Shown here piece after piece: positions 62,533-64,000 of a DNA stretch of 64,000 nt. The stretch comes from Carboxylicivirga sp. (GTDB lineage Bacteria > Bacteroidota > Bacteroidia > Bacteroidales > Marinilabiliaceae): positions 86,888 to 150,887 of the forward strand of contig JAOARW010000065.1 in the NCBI GenBank assembly GCA_025210475.1, given 5' to 3'. A program made the translations under genes and the position numbers. The notes under the pieces were generated by a model. The model was given only the letters and a program-made list of their open reading frames with translations, had not been told where the DNA came from and did not search any database. Position 1 is the first letter of the stretch. Each line of letters opens with the position of its first letter.

Positions 62533-63582
62533 TCAAGACTTGAGCTTAATTCTTAACTCATTTAATAATCGTTCTGTTTCATCCCAGCCAATGCACTCGT
62601 CAGTGATGGATACACCGTAGTCCAATTTACCAGTATCTTCCGTTAGTTTTTGATTGCCAAAATTCAAATTACTTTCAATCATCACACCCATAATGGACTG
62701 ATTGCCATTTTTGATTTGTTGAGTAATGTCATTTAGTACTGCTCCTTGGTTTTCTGCTTTTTTACCACTGTTGGCATGGCTGCAGTCAATCATAATTCGA
62801 GGTTCCAGACCAGCTTTTTTAAGCTCAGCTTCATATTCGGCAACGTGCTGAGCAGAGTAGTTGGGTTCTTTGCCACCTCTTAAAATAATATGTGAGTTGG
62901 GATTGCCTTTTGTCTTGACTACCGCCACTTTACCCTCGGGGTTAATGCTGACAAAATTGTGCGGAGCAGCCACTGACTCTCGTGCATTAATAGCAATGTC
63001 GATACTGCCTTTGGTGCCATTTTTAAACCCTACCACTGAAGATAAACCACTGGCCATATTGCGGTGGCTCTGTGATTCGGTCGTGCGGGCACCAATGGCA
63101 GTCCAGGAAAACATATCCTGAATGTATTGGGGCGTAACAATATCGAGAGCTTCGCCTGCTGCTGGCAATCCAATTTCGGCAATATATAAAAGGAGTTCAC
63201 GAGCCATTTTTAATCCATCTTCTACCTGGCAGCTTCCATCCAGATAAGGATCATTCATTAGTCCTTGCCATCCCACTGTTGTCCGAGGTTTTTCGAAATA
63301 GACACGCATTACCAGGTATAATGTATCACTCACTTCATCGGCCAGTTTCTTCAGTTTGCGGGCATATTCTTTAGCGGCTTCAATATCATGAATGGAGCAG
63401 GGGCCAACCACCACCAATAGGCGCTGATCTTTTTTATGAAGAATACGCTTGACTGTATTTTGTCCGTCCAGAATTGTTTTAGTTGTTTCATCCGTAAGCG
63501 GGTATAATTGCTTTAAGGCATCGGGCGTGATGATGGCTTCTTCTGCAAATACGTTAAGGTTTTCAATGCGTAAATCTGTCAT
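62533..63582 (-). CDS. aroG: 3-deoxy-7-phosphoheptulonate synthase (DAHP synthase, type I alpha)
   Basis: A 349-residue enzyme joining phosphoenolpyruvate and erythrose 4-phosphate in the first step of aromatic amino-acid synthesis. LLVVVGPCSIHDIEAAKEYA, KPRTTVGWQGLMNDP, GARTTESQSHRNMASGLSSVVGFKNGT and MIDCSHANSGK are AroFGH hallmarks. Which aromatic amino acid inhibits it cannot be read with confidence. A tiny upstream frame with three Tyr codons lies 18 bases ahead. It is convergent with the glycosyltransferase pair. Confidence 0.94.
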   Translation of the reverse strand: MTDLRIENLNVFAEEAIITPDALKQLYPLTDETTKTILDGQNTVKRILHKKDQRLLVVVGPCSIHDIEAAKEYARKLKKLADEVSDTLYLVMRVYFEKPRTTVGWQGLMNDPYLDGSCQVEDGLKMARELLLYIAEIGLPAAGEALDIVTPQYIQDMFSWTAIGARTTESQSHRNMASGLSSVVGFKNGTKGSIDIAINARESVAAPHNFVSINPEGKVAVVKTKGNPNSHIILRGGKEPNYSAQHVAEYEAELKKAGLEPRIMIDCSHANSGKKAENQGAVLNDITQQIKNGNQSIMGVMIESNLNFGNQKLTEDTGKLDYGVSITDECIGWDETERLLNELRIKLKS

Positions 63583-63600
63583 AATATTGAAAATTGAGGC

Positions 63601-63630
63601 CTAAAGGTAGTAATAACCTGAGTTTGACAT
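63601..63630 (-). CDS. Candidate nine-codon Tyr leader upstream of DAHP synthase
   Basis: ATG (complement of 63628-63630) to TAG (63603-63601) encodes MSNSGYYYL. Three consecutive Tyr codons (63615-63607) directly before an aromatic-pathway gene suggest a control peptide. The stop is 18 bases before the synthase ATG, which leaves room for translational coupling but not for a terminator. No antiterminator structure is evident. Confidence 0.4.
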   Translation of the reverse strand: MSNSGYYYL

Positions 63631-63639
63631 TAAATTTCG

Positions 63640-64000
63640 ATCTTAAATCAACTCTTAAAATAAAATTTACACCCGGATATGTATTAGAACATCGTCATGA
63701 ACATTGAAAGTATAATAAAACAGGGCTTTATCGAGACGAGACATAGCACCGTTCTGGTGAGTTGAGATGAAGCAACGAAGTGACTTGTTTTGAAGCAATT
63801 CCAATGTGTAATAGATTTTCTAATGCATATTGTGGGTTATTGCGCCGTGCAAGTCCATAAGGGGGGGGATTTGAGCGTATTAAATAAGATGAAACACCTT
63901 TTAGCGTGCCTATAGGTATCCAATCCTATCTGGAAAGTTTGGTCAGACACCAGAAGCGAGTCTTGCATAGTCATCAGAGATTCTGGCATGAATCGTAGGC
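63640..64000 (+). mobile_element. Possible 5' part of a group II intron (non-coding, edge of window)
   Basis: No reading frame of useful length is present. The stretch resembles domain I of bacterial group II introns: CGTGCAAGTCC at 63846-63856, and a TCTGG/CCAGA stem (63928-63932 with 63949-63954) enclosing a GGAAAGT-type loop like that holding an exon-binding site, followed by GAAGCGAGTCTTGCATAG. The 5' splice site (usually GUGYG) was not found. The reverse transcriptase gene would lie beyond the window. Confidence 0.33.

Overview
The window reads as ordinary, gene-dense chromosome of a low-GC Bacteroidota bacterium. The evidence is family content: DUF4292 and DUF4249 lipoproteins, two TonB-dependent receptors (one with an STN domain), a GH92 alpha-mannosidase, Bacteroidota-type LutB, HemW and NadA, plus several matches to the Bacteroidota promoter (TTG, about 19-20 bases, TAnnTTTG). 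Marinilabiliales or a related Bacteroidales lineage is a guess. A perfect 16-bp parS site at 11156 and two close relatives at 25382 and 25601 suggest an origin-proximal position. No rRNA, tRNA, CRISPR array or insertion sequence was recognised.

Layout. 1-5.9 kb: a truncated serine-protease-like gene that has lost its triad, a phased array of short dyads, a Na/Pi cotransporter, a GH92 mannosidase and a 39-residue membrane protein. 6.1-9 kb: methionine/threonine metabolism (metY, hom), with a methionine-rich leader peptide ahead of metY. 9-14 kb: CDF transporter, hemW, VanZ-like protein, and a minus-strand rpiB-lutB-Rrf2 set. 14.4-28.9 kb: a long plus-strand series: nadA, a lone receiver, ruvB, a flippase, dut, TPR and DUF4292 lipoproteins, an EnvC-like protein, an RsbW-like ATPase, ybeY, mnmG, adenine deaminase and uvrC. 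28.9-37 kb: lplA, dtd, MazG-like protein, deoC, polyprenyl synthase, ArsR regulator, queD-like gene and polA. 37-44.8 kb: accessory membrane and regulatory genes. 45-52 kb: S41 protease, PBP1C, and a putative metal-uptake TonB receptor with a Cys-rich partner. 52-58.8 kb: an STN-type TonB receptor unit divergent from a DUF4249/macroglobulin-like pair. 58.9-63.6 kb: nadB, two glycosyltransferases and DAHP synthase. The last 350 bases are non-coding and may be the start of a group II intron.

The most interesting observations are regulatory. The metY leader encodes a 33-residue peptide ending in MMMCMMM-Thr-Arg, followed by competing RNA helices, which suggests ribosome-mediated control by methionine. 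A nine-codon upstream frame with three consecutive Tyr codons precedes the DAHP synthase gene and may be a smaller parallel case. The dyad array at 1152-1331 has 41-42 base spacing, close to four helical turns. All functional assignments come from reading motifs; no database search was run.
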